Shown piece after piece: positions 1-8,002 of a DNA stretch of 41,135 bases. The stretch is from the NCBI RefSeq assembly GCF_004138295.1, contig NZ_SCFM01000058.1:1-41135 (forward strand), written 5' to 3'. Source of the DNA: Ectobacillus funiculus (GTDB taxonomy: Bacteria; Bacillota; Bacilli; Bacillales; Bacillaceae_G). Made by a program: the position numbers and the translations under genes. The notes under the pieces were generated by a model that saw only the letters and a program-made list of their open reading frames with translations, was not told the DNA's origin and did no database searches. Every line of letters begins with the position of its first letter. The first letter of the stretch is position 1.

Positions 1-2
1 AT

Positions 3-78
<76 letters not shown>

Positions 79-107
79 TTTATTACATTTTTTGAAAAAA
101 TTATAAT

Positions 108-180
<73 letters not shown>

Positions 181-186
181 TCATGT

Positions 187-271
187 GGAGGGGTAGCGAA
201 GTGGCTAAACGCGGCGGACTGTAAATCCGCTCCCTCAGGGTTCGGCGGTTCGAATCCGTCCCCCTCCACCA
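187..271 (+). tRNA. tRNA-Tyr (GTA)
   Basis: Class II tRNA with a long variable arm, anticodon GTA, acceptor stem GGAGGGG/CCCCTCC and encoded CCA. Confidence 0.96.
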
Positions 272-276
272 TTTAT

Positions 277-350
277 AGGGGTATAGTTTAAAGGTAGAAC
301 AGAGGTCTCCAAAACCTCCAGTGTGGGTTCGATTCCTACTACCCCTGCCA
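277..350 (+). tRNA. tRNA-Trp (CCA)
   Basis: Anticodon CCA, acceptor stem AGGGGTA/TACCCCT, discriminator G and encoded CCA, separated from tRNA-Tyr by only five bases. Confidence 0.96.
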
Positions 351-360
351 TTATTGTAAT

Positions 361-437
361 GGCGGCTGTGGCGAAGTGGTTAACGCATTGGATTGTGGCT
401 CCAACACTCGTGGGTTCGATTCCCATCAGTCGCCCCA
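361..437 (+). tRNA. tRNA-His (GTG)
   Basis: Anticodon GTG. The acceptor stem has eight pairs because the extra G(-1) at 361 pairs with C73 at 434, the hallmark of tRNA-His; CCA is encoded. Confidence 0.96.
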
Positions 438-520
438 TTTAGAACTTTACAGTGATTTTTGAATGGGTTATAATGGAAAGTAGCAGAAATTTGAAGAAGT
501 AAATCATGAATTTTAATTAA

Positions 521-595
521 TGGGCTATAGCCAAGCGGTAAGGCAACGGACTTTGACTCCGTCATTCGTTGGTTCGAATCCAGCTAGCCCAGCCA
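521..595 (+). tRNA. tRNA-Gln (TTG)
   Basis: Anticodon TTG, acceptor stem TGGGCTA/TAGCCCA, discriminator G, encoded CCA. The 83-bp gap before it is the longest in the cluster and holds no recognisable gene. Confidence 0.96.
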
Positions 596-600
596 TATAT

Positions 601-675
601 GCGGAAGTAGTTCAGTGGTAGAATACAACCTTGCCAAGGTTGGGGTCGCGGGTTCGAATCCCGTCTTCCGCTCCA
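601..675 (+). tRNA. tRNA-Gly (GCC)
   Basis: Anticodon GCC, acceptor stem GCGGAAG/CTTCCGC, discriminator T, encoded CCA. Confidence 0.97.
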
Positions 676-683
676 AGATATTC

Positions 684-758
684 GGCGGCATAGCCAAGTG
701 GTAAGGCCAAGGTCTGCAAAACCTTTATCCACCGGTTCGAATCCGGTTGCCGCCTCCA
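684..758 (+). tRNA. tRNA-Cys (GCA)
   Basis: Anticodon GCA, acceptor stem GGCGGCA/TGCCGCC, discriminator T, encoded CCA. Confidence 0.96.
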
Positions 759-759
759 T

Positions 760-840
760 GCCGGTGTGGCGGAATTGGCAGACGCGCACGACTCAAAATC
801 GTGTTCCTCTGGAGTGTCGGTTCGACCCCGACCACCGGTA
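760..840 (+). tRNA. tRNA-Leu (CAA)
   Basis: Class II tRNA. The anticodon loop CTCAAAA gives anticodon CAA, and the acceptor stem GCCGGTG/CACCGGT contains one G-T pair. No encoded CCA. It starts one base after the preceding tRNA-Cys and is followed directly by a terminator, so it ends the operon. Confidence 0.95.
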
Positions 841-841
841 T

Positions 842-877
842 AAAAAACCTTCACTATTAAAGTGAAGGTTTTTTCTT
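842..877 (+). terminator. Terminator of the tRNA cluster
   Basis: AACCTTCACT and AGTGAAGGTT form a GC-containing hairpin with a four-base loop, flanked by an A-run and followed by TTTTTTCTTT. It starts two bases after tRNA-Leu. Confidence 0.9.
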
Positions 878-920
878 TATATAAAGAATGTGACAGCTTT
901 TTGAACGAATGACCTTTCTG

Positions 921-950
921 TTGGACGAGTTTCATCTACATTGGTATGAT
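921..950 (+). promoter_or_regulatory. Probable sigma-A promoter of the bdbD-like gene
   Basis: TTGGAC (921-926) and TATGAT (945-950) are separated by 18 bp, about 80 bp upstream of the start codon at 1033. This is inferred from consensus match only. Confidence 0.5.
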
Positions 951-1032
951 GTGTAATAGAAGATGCTTTCTGAGTATTACATGATGGAATGGCAATACTA
1001 GAAGTAAATACAATAGCAACGGAGAATAAAGG

Positions 1033-1683
1033 ATGAAGTCTAAACAGTTTTCTACATTATTTATAATTTTTTCATTGGCATTCTTAGTTTTGATTGGGGT
1101 AATTGTTTATACAATTATCGGAAAGAAAACAGAGGATAAGCAGGATCCATTCTTATATAAGGAACAGCAAACCTTAGGAGACCAAGATGCGCCTGTCCAT
1201 ATTGTTGAGTTTGCGGATTTTAAATGTCCAGGCTGCCAAAAATGGGATGAGCATGTTTTTCCTGAAATTCAAAAAGAATATATTGAGACAGGAAAAGTTC
1301 AGTTTCATTTTATTAACTTCCCATTCATCGGGGACGATTCGGATTTAGGTGCTGCGGCAGGTGAAGCTATTTATAAACAAGATCATGCAGCTTTTTGGAA
1401 GTTTTACACTGCGTTATTTGAGGCTCAACAATCTACAGATCAAGTGTGGATTACGGAAGAGTTGCTTACGCAAATTGTAAAGGAGCAGCTACCTAAAATT
1501 AATGTAAAGCAGTTTCAAAAGGATTTGAATAGTGAAGCCATTCAAAAGAAGGTTCAGCAGGATAGAGATTTAGCCTTAGGGTTGAAGGTACAGGGAGCTC
1601 CTACTATTTATGTAAATGGAAACCTTGTAGATTCTAGCTATGATGGAATTAAAAATGCAGTTGAAAAGGCATTGAAGAAGTGA
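1033..1683 (+). CDS. bdbD: BdbD/DsbA-type thiol-disulfide oxidoreductase
   Basis: A 216-aa protein with an uncleaved N-terminal membrane anchor (about residues 8-30) and an extracytoplasmic thioredoxin/DsbA fold. The active-site motif CPGC has cysteines at 65 and 68, and a GAPTIYVNG segment near residue 190 supplies the cis-proline loop. Members of this family oxidise or isomerise disulfides in exported proteins. The start ATG follows GGAGAATAAAGG. In B. subtilis bdbD sits with the quinone reductase partner bdbC; no such partner is adjacent here, so the reoxidation partner must be encoded elsewhere or this paralogue works differently. It is monocistronic between the tRNA terminator and its own terminator. 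The family is certain; the exact orthologue (BdbD rather than another DsbA-like paralogue) is likely. Confidence 0.85.
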   Translation: MKSKQFSTLFIIFSLAFLVLIGVIVYTIIGKKTEDKQDPFLYKEQQTLGDQDAPVHIVEFADFKCPGCQKWDEHVFPEIQKEYIETGKVQFHFINFPFIGDDSDLGAAAGEAIYKQDHAAFWKFYTALFEAQQSTDQVWITEELLTQIVKEQLPKINVKQFQKDLNSEAIQKKVQQDRDLALGLKVQGAPTIYVNGNLVDSSYDGIKNAVEKALKK

Positions 1684-1726
1684 CCGGTACTTCTTCTGCT
1701 GAAAAGTTTTTTACTCTCGTGTATAC

Positions 1727-1763
1727 AAAAGGTCTTTGGGGTATTTATCCAAAGGCCTTTTCC
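1727..1763 (+). terminator. Terminator after bdbD-like gene
   Basis: AAAGGTCTTTGG and CCAAAGGCCTTT pair around an eight-base loop and are followed by TTCCTTT, 44 bp after the stop codon. Confidence 0.75.
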
Positions 1764-1928
1764 TTTAGCGGGATATAAGAATCTAAAATTGATGTTGTTA
1801 TGAATATAGCTAAGAGCTTTTGCTTTTTGAAAAATTTTCTTAACCATACTAGAGTCTGCTCGGCATTGGGAATCTTTTCAACAAATTTTGCGAAGACTAA
1901 CTTTTTTCGACTTTTCTCGCTAAAATTC

Positions 1929-1957
1929 TTGTCGATTTTGTTGTTTCGTGCTATACT
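1929..1957 (+). promoter_or_regulatory. Sigma-A promoter of a probable small RNA
   Basis: TTGTCG (1929-1934), an exact 17-bp spacer and TATACT (1952-1957). No open reading frame with a ribosome site follows before the strong terminator at 2087, so the product is likely untranslated RNA. Confidence 0.65.
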
Positions 1958-1963
1958 TCTAAA

Positions 1964-2132
1964 CAGTTAACAAAAACTTCACAATTTCTTGAAGCGCAGG
2001 TATAACTTGATACGCAGTTGTCCAAGCTGATGCTGTGATCTTTATTCTCTTTAATTGCTTCAGAGAAATCTATAACTATTGTGCATAACGCAGTGTTTCG
2101 TTTCTTAGATTAAACGAAGCATTGCGTTTTTT
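1964..2132 (+). ncRNA. Candidate small RNA of about 170 nt
   Basis: Predicted transcript between the promoter at 1929-1957 and the terminator at 2087-2132. Local hairpins are visible: CTTC/GAAG near 1976, GTAT/ATAC near 2000, and TTCTCT/AGAGAA near 2047-2070. I see no start codon with a Shine-Dalgarno site and no match to SRP RNA, tmRNA, RNase P or a riboswitch I recognise. It sits just upstream of the tandem repeat array and queG. The identity is unknown; the case rests on promoter-terminator geometry. Confidence 0.5.
2087..2132 (+). terminator. Strong intrinsic terminator
   Basis: A 17-bp stem (2087-2103 with 2112-2128, two G-T wobbles) with an eight-base loop, running into six T residues. 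Confidence 0.85.
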
Positions 2133-2158
2133 AATGTTTATAAATGAATTATTTATCT

Positions 2159-2830
2159 TAAAGAAAACTCGCCGATTGGCGAGCCCTGTTCTTGGGCGAA
2201 GACAGAGGCGTAGTTGCACTTATACTGTATTCCTAACATTTCTCACTACGTCAAATTGGCTTCGAGCTAGAAATTTATACTTTTTTACAGTGTAAAGAAA
2301 ACTCGCCGATTGGCGAGCCCTGTCCTTGGGCGAAGACAGAGGCGTAGTTGCACTTATACTGTATTCCTAACATTTCTCACTACGTCGAATTGGCTTCGAG
2401 CTAGAAATTTATAATTTCTTACAGTGTAAAGAAAACTCGCCGATTGGCGAGCCCTGTCCTTGGGCGAAGACAGAGGCGTAGTTGCACTTATACTGTATTC
2501 CTAACATTTCTCACTACGTCGAATTGGCTTCGAGCTAGAAATTTATACTTTTTTACAGTGTAAAGAAAACTCGCCGATTGGCGAGCCCTGTCCTTGGGCG
2601 AAGACAGAGGCGTAGTTGCACTTATACTGTATTCCTAACATTTCTCACTACGTCGAATTGGCTTCGAGCTAGAAATTTATAATTTCTTACAGTGTAAAGA
2701 AAACTCGCCGATTGGCGAGCCCTGTCCTTGGGCGAAGACAGAGGCGTAGTTGTATCTATACTGTATTCCTAACATTTCTCGCCACGTCAAATTGGCTTCG
2801 AGCTAGAAGTTTTTATACTTTCTGAAAGTG
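2159..2830 (-). repeat. Tandem array of five 134-bp palindromic elements
   Basis: Units begin at 2159, 2293, 2427, 2561 and 2695, giving an exact 134-bp period for the first four. They are the reverse-complement orientation of the single copies elsewhere in this window. Each unit starts TAAAGAAAACTCGCC and contains a perfect CTCGCC-GATT-GGCGAG hairpin, a CTGTC/GACAG hairpin, ATTTCT/AGAAAT with an inner TCGAA/TTCGA pairing, and the pair TTATACTGTA/TACAGTGTAA. Unit ends alternate between two versions (TACTTTTTTACAG and TAATTTCTTACAG) in the order A-B-A-B, so the array probably grew by duplicating a two-unit block. There are no unique spacers. No coding capacity was recognised. Confidence 0.95.
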
Positions 2831-2884
2831 TAAAAATAAAATTAGAAAAATCGTGTAGAGGCAGAGGAAAGGGGGGTAACAAGT

Positions 2885-4027
2885 ATGAATTGGGAACAGC
2901 TAAAATTAGATCTTATTGAATATAGCAAACACATTGGAATTGATAAAATTGGATTTGCGAGTGCAGAGCCGTTTCAGGAGCTTAAGCATCGCCTTCTTCG
3001 GCAGGAAGAACTTGGGTATCAGTCTGGATTTGAAGAGCCTGATATTGAGAAGCGGACAAATCCTCAACTAGTTTTGTCTGGTGCACAGTCTATTATTGCG
3101 ATTGCACTTGCTTATCCTTCTAAGTTGAAGAATGCCCCACAAAGTAAACGGGGAGAACGCCGGGGGATCTTTTGCCGCGCTTCTTGGGGGCAGGATTATC
3201 ATGCTGTGCTGCGAGATCGTTTACAGAAGCTGGAACAGTTTTTACAAGAGCGGGTGCCAAATGTTCAGGTGAAGTCCATGGTGGATACGGGAGAGTTAAG
3301 CGACCGTGCTGTTGCAGAGCGAGCTGGCATTGGCTGGAGCGGGAAAAATTGTGCGATTATTACGCCTGAGTTTGGTTCGTATGTATACTTAGGAGAGATG
3401 CTGACAAACCTTCCGTTTTCACCGGATATCCCGCTTGAAGAAGGCTGCGGTACGTGTAATAAATGTGTGGAGGTTTGTCCGACAGGTGCGCTTATACAGG
3501 GAGGACAGCTTGATTCACAAAAATGTATTGCGTTTTTAACGCAAACAAAAGGGTTTTTAGCTGAGGAATATCGGGTGAAAATTGGGAACCGTTTGTATGG
3601 CTGTGATACATGTCAAACAGTATGTCCTAAAAACAAAGGCATTGATTTTCATCTTCATCCAGAAATGGAAGCAAATCCAGAACTGGTGAAGCCTTTATTG
3701 AAGCCTCTTCTTACGATTGGGAATCGTGAGTTTAAGGAGAAATACGGTTATATGTCCGGGTCGTGGCGCGGTAAAAAGCCGATTCAGCGAAATGCAATTC
3801 TTGCGTTGGCGCATTACAAGGATGAAACTGCGGTTCCAGATTTAATTGCTGTTATGAAGCAGGATCCGCGGCCTGTTATGCGTGGAACAGCAGCATGGGC
3901 ACTTGGAAGGATCGGAATGAAGGAAGCTGCAGAAGAGATTGAAAAGGCAAAGCAAGCAGAGCAAGATGAACAGGTACTCGCGGAAATGGAAAAAGGTTTA
4001 ATTATGCTGCAAGATATACAAAATTAG
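2885..4027 (+). CDS. queG: Epoxyqueuosine reductase QueG
   Basis: A 380-aa cobalamin- and iron-sulfur-dependent enzyme that reduces epoxyqueuosine to queuosine at position 34 of GUN tRNAs, the last step of queuosine synthesis. The N-terminal cobalamin-binding domain carries Asp134 in MVDTGELSD, the proposed proton donor. Two 4Fe-4S motifs follow: C188-C191-C194-C198 (CGTCNKCVEVCP) and C240-C243-C247, with C214 available as the eighth ligand. Residues 297-375 form HEAT-like repeats that bind tRNA. The ATG follows an AGGAAAGGGGGG ribosome site. It heads the queG-yhbB-trmL run also seen in B. subtilis (yhbA-yhbB-cspR), so two of the three genes act on the tRNA wobble base. Confidence 0.97.
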   Translation: MNWEQLKLDLIEYSKHIGIDKIGFASAEPFQELKHRLLRQEELGYQSGFEEPDIEKRTNPQLVLSGAQSIIAIALAYPSKLKNAPQSKRGERRGIFCRASWGQDYHAVLRDRLQKLEQFLQERVPNVQVKSMVDTGELSDRAVAERAGIGWSGKNCAIITPEFGSYVYLGEMLTNLPFSPDIPLEEGCGTCNKCVEVCPTGALIQGGQLDSQKCIAFLTQTKGFLAEEYRVKIGNRLYGCDTCQTVCPKNKGIDFHLHPEMEANPELVKPLLKPLLTIGNREFKEKYGYMSGSWRGKKPIQRNAILALAHYKDETAVPDLIAVMKQDPRPVMRGTAAWALGRIGMKEAAEEIEKAKQAEQDEQVLAEMEKGLIMLQDIQN

Positions 4028-4068
4028 CAGATTCTTCATCCCTTCTTCATATTGTAAGATGAGGGGGA

Positions 4069-4971
4069 ATGAGAATGGGAGTGAAAGCAGCGCTCGAGAC
4101 AATCATTCGTCATCAAATGAATTTTCTCGTTGGAAATGAACGTGCAAGCGTCCATTTAAAAGGGGATGCTGCCCATGTTTTAAGGCGCAAGAAGGAGCTA
4201 CTGAAGGAACGAAAAGCGGAGATTATAAAATGTGACGCGCGGGTGAGCGTGATTCGGGAGCTTGCTATAGGGCAGCGGAAGGATGTGGACTATGTCGTTC
4301 ACTTTCAATACTTCATTCGTCAAAAGGATCTTTTCTACGCGGAGGAGGAGCAGGTGTATCGCCGTGCAATATTTGAGAGGGGACGGCTCGAGGATGATCG
4401 GTATGCTGCATATGAAACAATGGACGAAGCAGGAGAGACACTAGAGAGAGAAGTGACGAAGGGAAAGGGAAGTCCAATTCCGTATAAATATAGCCGCCTT
4501 GAAGCTGTGAAATACGCTGAAGCCTGGTGGAATGGCCGTAATCCGGCATATAGTAACTTTCAGGATAATTGCACAAATTTTATTTCACAATGCTTACATG
4601 CTGGAGGATCCCCAATGAACGGTTATCCAAGTGTTGGGAGGGGATGGTGGCATCAAAATCAGCAATGGAGTTGGAGTTGGTCAGTTGCTCATTCTTTTCA
4701 ACGGTACTTGACCGGAGCTACTATTGGCCTGCGGGCTCAGCAGGTAGAAAAGCCTGAGGAGCTTCTTCTTGGCGATGTAATTGCGTATGATTTTGAAAAT
4801 GATGGACGGTGGAATCATACGACAATTGTGACGGCAAAGGATGCAAATGGTATGCCCCTTGTGAATGCACATTCAGCCGATAGCCGGAGACGCTACTGGG
4901 CCTACCAAGATTCAAGTAAATATACACCGCAAATGAAATATAAGTTTTTTCGTATTCTTGATAATGTATAG
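4069..4971 (+). CDS. yhbB: YhbB-type putative amidase-domain protein
   Basis: A 300-aa protein. The C-terminal half (about 145-300) matches the putative amidase domain found in Bacillus YhbB and related sporulation-associated proteins: YAEAWWNGRNPAY, then the catalytic-type DNCTNFISQCLHAGG with its Cys, followed by a conserved His in NHTTIVT and a second in NAHS. The charged N-terminal half (about 1-140) has no signal peptide. The ATG follows GAGGGGG. It lies 41 bp after queG in the same order as B. subtilis. The substrate is unknown; a cysteine peptidase or amidase role on cell-wall peptides is an inference from the NlpC/P60-like arrangement. Confidence 0.85.
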   Translation: MRMGVKAALETIIRHQMNFLVGNERASVHLKGDAAHVLRRKKELLKERKAEIIKCDARVSVIRELAIGQRKDVDYVVHFQYFIRQKDLFYAEEEQVYRRAIFERGRLEDDRYAAYETMDEAGETLEREVTKGKGSPIPYKYSRLEAVKYAEAWWNGRNPAYSNFQDNCTNFISQCLHAGGSPMNGYPSVGRGWWHQNQQWSWSWSVAHSFQRYLTGATIGLRAQQVEKPEELLLGDVIAYDFENDGRWNHTTIVTAKDANGMPLVNAHSADSRRRYWAYQDSSKYTPQMKYKFFRILDNV

Positions 4972-5000
4972 GCAGCGCAATGGCTGCCTGTTTTCTTTTT
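4970..5000 (+). terminator. Terminator after yhbB-like gene
   Basis: AGGCAGC and GGCTGCCT pair around a short loop and are followed by GTTTTCTTTTT. The stem begins in the stop codon of the upstream gene. Confidence 0.8.
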
Positions 5001-5009
5001 GTCTGCAGG

Positions 5010-5018
5010 TGATATAAT
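5010..5018 (+). promoter_or_regulatory. Extended -10 promoter of trmL
   Basis: TGATATAAT is an extended -10 element (TGN-TATAAT) with no good -35. A start about seven bases downstream would leave a very short leader, with AGAGGTGA (5025-5032) as ribosome site for the GTG at 5039. Confidence 0.5.
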
Positions 5019-5038
5019 ACTGGGTAGAGGTGAAATTT

Positions 5039-5527
5039 GTGGGAGTACATGTTGTTTTATATCAACCAGAAATTCCAGCGAATACAGGAAATATTGCACG
5101 TACGTGCGCGGTAACAGGTGCAAAGCTGCATCTAATTCGTCCGCTTGGCTTTTCCGAAGATGATAAAACGCTAAAACGTGCAGGGCTTGATTATTGGGAA
5201 TTTGTTGAGATTACATATTACGATTCGCTAGATGAGTTTTATGAAAAAAATGCAGCGGGAGAGTTTTTCTATTTAACAAAGTTTGGAGAAAAAAGGCACT
5301 CTTCCTTTGACTACAGTGATTTGCAAAAGGATTATTATTTTGTATTTGGGAAAGAAACGACAGGCTTACCGAAGGATGTAATTCAAAGGAATTTTGACCG
5401 CTGTCTGCGTATTCCGATGACTGAGCATGTTCGTTCCTTGAATTTATCTAATACGGCAGCTATTCTCGTGTATGAAGCACTGCGTCAACAAAATTACCCG
5501 GAATTATTGAAGGGTTTTAAGAAATAA
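5039..5527 (+). CDS. trmL: tRNA (cytidine(34)-2'-O)-methyltransferase TrmL (CspR)
   Basis: A SPOUT-family methyltransferase that 2'-O-methylates the wobble base of tRNA-Leu isoacceptors. The N-terminal LYQPEIPANTGNIAR, central FGKETTGLP and C-terminal IPMTEHVRSLNLSNTAAIL segments are the family motifs that build the knotted AdoMet site. I chose GTG 5039: AGAGGTGA lies six bases upstream and the protein then starts like B. subtilis CspR. An upstream in-frame GTG at 5030 would overlap that ribosome site. The product has 162 aa. It is followed by a bidirectional terminator. In B. subtilis yhbD-yhbE-yhbF separate this gene from prkA; here they are absent. Confidence 0.95.
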   Translation: MGVHVVLYQPEIPANTGNIARTCAVTGAKLHLIRPLGFSEDDKTLKRAGLDYWEFVEITYYDSLDEFYEKNAAGEFFYLTKFGEKRHSSFDYSDLQKDYYFVFGKETTGLPKDVIQRNFDRCLRIPMTEHVRSLNLSNTAAILVYEALRQQNYPELLKGFKK

Positions 5528-5560
5528 AGAGCTGCCGATTATATGGCAGCTCTTTATTTC
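5524..5560. terminator. Bidirectional terminator
   Basis: AAAGAGCTGCC and GGCAGCTCTTT form an 11-bp stem with A/T tracts on both sides. It serves trmL on the plus strand and the 30-aa peptide gene converging on the minus strand. Confidence 0.85.
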
Positions 5561-5653
5561 TTAATTATTTGCGCCTGGTTTATCGTTATAGCCGGCAGTG
5601 AATATGGCGCTTAGAAATGCGATGATTACGCCTAGAATGAGTATAAATTTCAT
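5561..5653 (-). CDS. 30-aa membrane peptide
   Basis: A short gene: ATG at 5653 preceded by GGGAGG seven bases upstream, 30 sense codons and TAA at 5561. The product is a single hydrophobic segment (about residues 3-19, MKFILILGVIIAFLSAIF) followed by a short polar tail ending TAGYNDKPGANN. The near-consensus ribosome site and the terminator that starts at its stop codon both support a real gene. I do not recognise a function. It could be a small membrane regulator, a spore-associated peptide or a type I toxin-like peptide, but no antisense promoter was identified. Confidence 0.7.
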   Translation of the reverse strand: MKFILILGVIIAFLSAIFTAGYNDKPGANN

Positions 5654-5818
5654 TGTAATTCCTCCCTCTATGTAATATCCCCGCTTTTTTATTATACAGA
5701 AAATTTCTTTTCATTTGTTAGCATAAGCCTTGAAAGCGCTGTAATCTTTTTTGCGGAACAAATATGTGTCTGGTACGAAATAGCAGCAGCCCCAATCTAT
5801 CAAGGCTACTGGCTCTTA

Positions 5819-5954
5819 TTTATACTGTAAAAAATACAAATTTCCAGCTGGAAATGGATTCGACGCAGTCAGAAATTTTAGGAATACAGTATAAGTAGGG
5901 CTACGCCTCTGTCTTTGTCCGAGGGCGGGGCTCACCAATCGGCGAGCTTTCTAT
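5819..5954 (+). repeat. Dispersed palindromic element, single copy
   Basis: A plus-orientation copy bounded by TTTAT at the left and TCTAT at the right. The right part has the GGCTCACC-AATC-GGCGAG hairpin followed by CTTTCTAT. It fills much of the 415-bp gap between the 30-aa peptide gene and prkA; the rest of that gap shows no gene. Confidence 0.9.
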
Positions 5955-6069
5955 AAAAGACCTAAACTTCTAGAATTTTACTCTTTTCTGATTCTTGAGA
6001 ATGTTTAAGGACATCCTCGCATAAAGTTATAATAATCCTTTTGGAACAAGAGAATGGGGGAGGTCCGAT

Positions 6070-7965
6070 ATGGATATTTTAAGAAGGATTGAGCAGCATC
6101 GGGAAGCAGAGCATCGTTTACAGTGGGAAGGCACATTTGCCGAGTATTTGGAAATTGTGAAGGAACAGCCGTGGGTCGCTCAAACTGCCCACTCCCGCAT
6201 TTACAACATGATTCGTGATGCTGGTATTGAGGAAGTTGATGGGCGCAGGCATTATAAATTTTTCAGCAACCAGCTGTTTGGCTTAGAGGAAGCACTAGAA
6301 CGGCTTGTGGAGGAATATTTCCACCCTGCCGCAAAGAGACTTGATGTAAGAAAACGGATTTTACTTCTTATGGGACCGGTCAGCGGCGGAAAATCGACGC
6401 TGGTTACGATGCTAAAACGCGGCCTTGAAGCATATTCACATACAAATCAAGGTGCAATTTATGCAATTAAAGGATGCCCGATGCATGAGGATCCATTGCA
6501 TTTAATACCGCACCATTTGCGAGATGAATTTTACCAAGAATACGGTGTGCGTATCGAAGGTAATCTATCACCATTAAATTTAATGAGACTTGAGAAGGAA
6601 TATGGCGGTCGTATTGAAGATATGCTGGTAGAACGCGTATTTTTGTCCGAAGACCGACGTGTTGGAATTGGAACATTTAGTCCATCCGATCCGAAGTCAC
6701 AGGATATTGCTGATTTAACGGGAAGTATTGACTTTTCGACAATTGCGGAGTATGGCTCTGAATCTGACCCGCGTGCTTACCGCTTTGACGGAGAACTCAA
6801 TAAAGCAAACCGCGGTATGATGGAGTTTCAAGAAATGCTTAAGTGTGACGAGAAGTTTTTATGGCATTTGCTTTCCTTGACGCAGGAAGGAAACTTTAAA
6901 GCAGGCCGTTTTGCCCTAATCTCAGCGGATGAGCTGATTGTGGCACACACGAATGAAACAGAGTATCGTTCCTTTATCTCCAATAAGAAAAATGAAGCCC
7001 TACACTCTCGGATTATCGTAATGCCGATCCCTTACAACTTGCGTGTTAGCGAGGAGGAACGCATTTACGAAAAAATGATCCGTGAAAGCGATGTAGCTGA
7101 TGTTCATATTGCACCGCACACATTCCGTGTCGCAGCTATGTTTACAATCTTAACCCGACTTAAGGATCCAAAACGCCCAGATATCGATTTAATCAAAAAA
7201 ATGCGTCTGTATGATGGAGAAATGGTCGAAGGCTACAACTCTATCGATGTAGAAGAAATGCAGCGGGAGTACCAGGATGAAGGGATGAGCGGTATTGATC
7301 CGCGTTACGTCATCAACCGCATTTCCTCTACAATTATTCGAAAGGAAATACCATCTATTAACGCGTTGGATGTTCTTCGTTCCTTAAAAGATGGTCTCGA
7401 TCAGCATCCATCTATTAGTAACGAAGACCGTGAACGCTATATGAACTTTATTTCCTTAGCTCGCAAGGAGTATGACAATATTGCGAAGAAGGAAGTACAA
7501 AAAGCGTTTGTCTACTCATATGAAGAATCTGCTAAAACATTGATGGATAACTATCTAGATAATGTAGAGGCTTATTGCAATAAGGCAAAGCTGCGTGATC
7601 CATTAACAGGCGAAGAAATGAGCCCAGATGAAAAGCTTATGCGTTCAATTGAAGAACAAATTGGAATTTCAGAAAATGCGAAAAAGGCATTCCGCGAAGA
7701 AATTCTCATCCGTATTTCTGCGTATGCACGCAAAGGAAAGCGATTCGATTACAATTCACACGAGCGCTTGCGTGAAGCGATCCAGAAGAAGCTGTTTGCA
7801 GATTTGAAGGATGTTGTTAAAATCACTACATCAACTAAAACGCCGGATGAACGTCAGTTGAAGAAGATTAATGATGTTGTAGCGAGATTGATAGATGAAT
7901 ATGGCTATAACTCTACATCCGCCAATGAGCTGCTTCGCTATGTAGGGAGCTTGTTAAATCGGTAA
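6070..7965 (+). CDS. prkA: Serine protein kinase PrkA
   Basis: A 631-aa protein matching PrkA along its length. The N-terminal AAA+-like module has a Walker A motif GPVSGGKST at 102-110, and the C-terminal part belongs to the PrkA kinase domain. Family members are cytoplasmic, and in B. subtilis PrkA is linked to sporulation (forespore and mother-cell stages) and depends on sigma-E. The ATG follows GGGGGAGG. It is separated from yhbH by its own hairpin, so the two are co-located but probably not strictly cotranscribed. AAA+ protease activity has also been reported for this family, so the name kinase may be incomplete. Confidence 0.97.
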   Translation: MDILRRIEQHREAEHRLQWEGTFAEYLEIVKEQPWVAQTAHSRIYNMIRDAGIEEVDGRRHYKFFSNQLFGLEEALERLVEEYFHPAAKRLDVRKRILLLMGPVSGGKSTLVTMLKRGLEAYSHTNQGAIYAIKGCPMHEDPLHLIPHHLRDEFYQEYGVRIEGNLSPLNLMRLEKEYGGRIEDMLVERVFLSEDRRVGIGTFSPSDPKSQDIADLTGSIDFSTIAEYGSESDPRAYRFDGELNKANRGMMEFQEMLKCDEKFLWHLLSLTQEGNFKAGRFALISADELIVAHTNETEYRSFISNKKNEALHSRIIVMPIPYNLRVSEEERIYEKMIRESDVADVHIAPHTFRVAAMFTILTRLKDPKRPDIDLIKKMRLYDGEMVEGYNSIDVEEMQREYQDEGMSGIDPRYVINRISSTIIRKEIPSINALDVLRSLKDGLDQHPSISNEDRERYMNFISLARKEYDNIAKKEVQKAFVYSYEESAKTLMDNYLDNVEAYCNKAKLRDPLTGEEMSPDEKLMRSIEEQIGISENAKKAFREEILIRISAYARKGKRFDYNSHERLREAIQKKLFADLKDVVKITTSTKTPDERQLKKINDVVARLIDEYGYNSTSANELLRYVGSLLNR

Positions 7966-7969
7966 CGTG

Positions 7970-8002
7970 CAAAAAAAGTGTGCCTAAAGGCATGCTTTTT
8001 TT
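7970..8002 (+). terminator. Terminator after prkA
   Basis: AAAAAAAGTGTGCC and GGCATGCTTTTTTT pair around TAAA, with a seven-T run, eight bases after the stop codon. The remaining 300 bp before yhbH holds no gene. CATACTAT at 8201-8208 resembles a sigma-E -10 box but no matching -35 was found. Confidence 0.85.

Noticed and set aside
1964-2132. 6S RNA, SRP RNA or a known riboswitch as identity of the small RNA candidate
   Set aside because: It lacks the long closing stem and central bubble of 6S RNA, the conserved SRP loop and any riboswitch core that I can recognise.
2159-2830. Regularly spaced repeats as a possible CRISPR array
   Set aside because: Units are 134 bp and adjacent, with no unique spacers, and the same unit occurs singly elsewhere. 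No cas genes are present.
4313-5123. Several minus-strand frames opposite the yhbB-like and trmL genes
   Set aside because: They are antisense shadows of well-supported genes and have no ribosome sites or family resemblance.
5729-5743. TTGAAAGCGCTGTAA as a cre site
   Set aside because: Two mismatches at defined consensus positions and no nearby catabolic gene.
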